Below are positions 23,124 to 23,698 of a DNA stretch of 23,698 nt, one piece after another. The number at the start of each line of letters is the position of its first letter. The stretch's first letter is position 1. Position numbers and translations under genes: made by a program. Below the pieces are notes generated by a model. It did not search any database and was not told the origin of the DNA. It saw nothing but the letters and a program-made list of their open reading frames with translations. The DNA comes from Micropepsaceae bacterium (GTDB taxonomy: Bacteria > Pseudomonadota > Alphaproteobacteria > Micropepsales > Micropepsaceae), in the NCBI GenBank assembly GCA_025450355.1, contig JANWHR010000031.1, forward strand, positions 1 to 23,698. Reading direction: 5' to 3'.

Positions 23124-23698
23124 GTGACGGCGACGGTTTTTTCGCGTATCGCGCTGATCGGCTTTGGCGAGGTTGGCCAGACTCTGGCCGCCGATCTTCT
23201 CGCCGCCGGTTGTGCCGTCACGACCTATGATCCACTGTTTGCGAACGCGGCCAGCGGTCCGTCCACGGGACTGGGCATCGTGCCGGCTGTGGCGGCGAAA
23301 AGCCCGGCGGCGGCCGTTCGTGACTGCGAACTGGTCATTAGTGCGGTCACCGCGGCATCCGATCTGGAGGCGGCGCACGGTGTCGCGCCACACCTTGCGC
23401 CGGGCACCTTTTACCTCGACGTCAAGTCGGTGTCGCCGCGCACAATAATGGACTGCGCGGAGGTGATCGGAAATGCCGGGGCGCGCGATGTCGAAGCCGC
23501 CGTGATGACGCCGATCGCGCCAAAACGGATTGCCTCGCCAATGCTGCTCGGTGGAACACATGCCGCCGCCTTTATCGCGCGTGCGCGTGCGCTGGGGTTT
23601 GCAGGTCAGCCGTTTGCAGAGGAGATTGGCCGGGCTTCGGCCACGAAAATGTGCCGCAGCGTGATCATCAAAGGCGTGGAGTCGCTGCTCTGCGAATC
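23124..23698 (+). CDS. NAD(P)-dependent oxidoreductase, DUF1932 type (3' end outside window)
   Basis: About 191 residues are visible before the window ends, with no stop codon. The N-terminus has the Rossmann motif IGFGEVGQTLA (GxGxxG) and a segment (LDVKSVSPRT) close to that of 3-hydroxyisobutyrate / 6-phosphogluconate-like dehydrogenases. The last visible segment (ASATKMCRSVIIKGVESLLCE) is the start of the DUF1932 phosphogluconate-dehydrogenase-like C-terminal domain. The start is GTG at 23124, 2 bases after the RraA-like stop, with no separate ribosome binding site, so coupling is likely. RraA-like and DUF1932 genes side by side suggest consecutive steps on an oxo- or hydroxy-acid intermediate. 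The substrate is unknown. Confidence 0.85.
   Translation, partial: MTATVFSRIALIGFGEVGQTLAADLLAAGCAVTTYDPLFANAASGPSTGLGIVPAVAAKSPAAAVRDCELVISAVTAASDLEAAHGVAPHLAPGTFYLDVKSVSPRTIMDCAEVIGNAGARDVEAAVMTPIAPKRIASPMLLGGTHAAAFIARARALGFAGQPFAEEIGRASATKMCRSVIIKGVESLLCE

Overview
The window looks like chromosomal DNA from a GC-rich Alphaproteobacterium. The clearest sign is the tight run lspA, a DUF3035 (BamF-type) lipoprotein gene, then an M16 peptidase gene, an arrangement and lipoprotein family typical of that class. The order (Caulobacterales-, Micropepsales- or Rhizobiales-like) cannot be fixed by reading alone. No rRNA, tRNA, CRISPR array, insertion sequence or phage gene was seen.

Positions 1-12,021 are mostly cell-envelope and general genes. 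In order they are a small J-domain protein, a DoxX-type membrane protein, a tyrosine-rich small lipoprotein on the minus strand with its own terminator, and a secreted protein of unknown function. A DUF1800-DUF1501 pair follows, then the lspA-bamF-M16 operon. Last comes a tightly coupled trio: a periplasmic cupredoxin-like protein with a His/Met tail, a membrane histidine kinase with a large periplasmic sensor, and a predicted outer-membrane beta-barrel. This trio is the best candidate here for a poorly described system, perhaps copper or redox sensing at the envelope.

Positions 12,037-23,698 form a catabolic island. A cupin and an ornithine-cyclodeaminase-family gene run leftward. A divergent set runs rightward: FAH-family protein 1, a Pht5/substrate-binding-like protein, a class II aldolase-family decarboxylase and FAH-family protein 2. 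The two sets share a 127-bp divergent region holding a palindromic candidate operator. After a convergent Sel1-repeat gene come a gentisate-dioxygenase-like bicupin and two alpha/beta hydrolases (leftward). An RraA/HMG-aldolase-family protein and a DUF1932-type dehydrogenase cut by the window end run rightward. Together these suggest degradation of an aromatic or related carboxylated compound: ring opening by a cupin dioxygenase, hydrolysis, decarboxylation, then aldol cleavage. No ring hydroxylase, transporter or regulator lies in the window, so the substrate is unknown.

The catabolic half also carries several palindromic intergenic elements. Two long ones (16,580-16,730 and 18,362-18,540) have related perfect terminal inverted repeats, and a shorter one at 15,504-15,551 appears to supply a ribosome binding site. 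One alpha/beta hydrolase has alanine in place of the nucleophile serine. The first 222 bases show no gene I can support.
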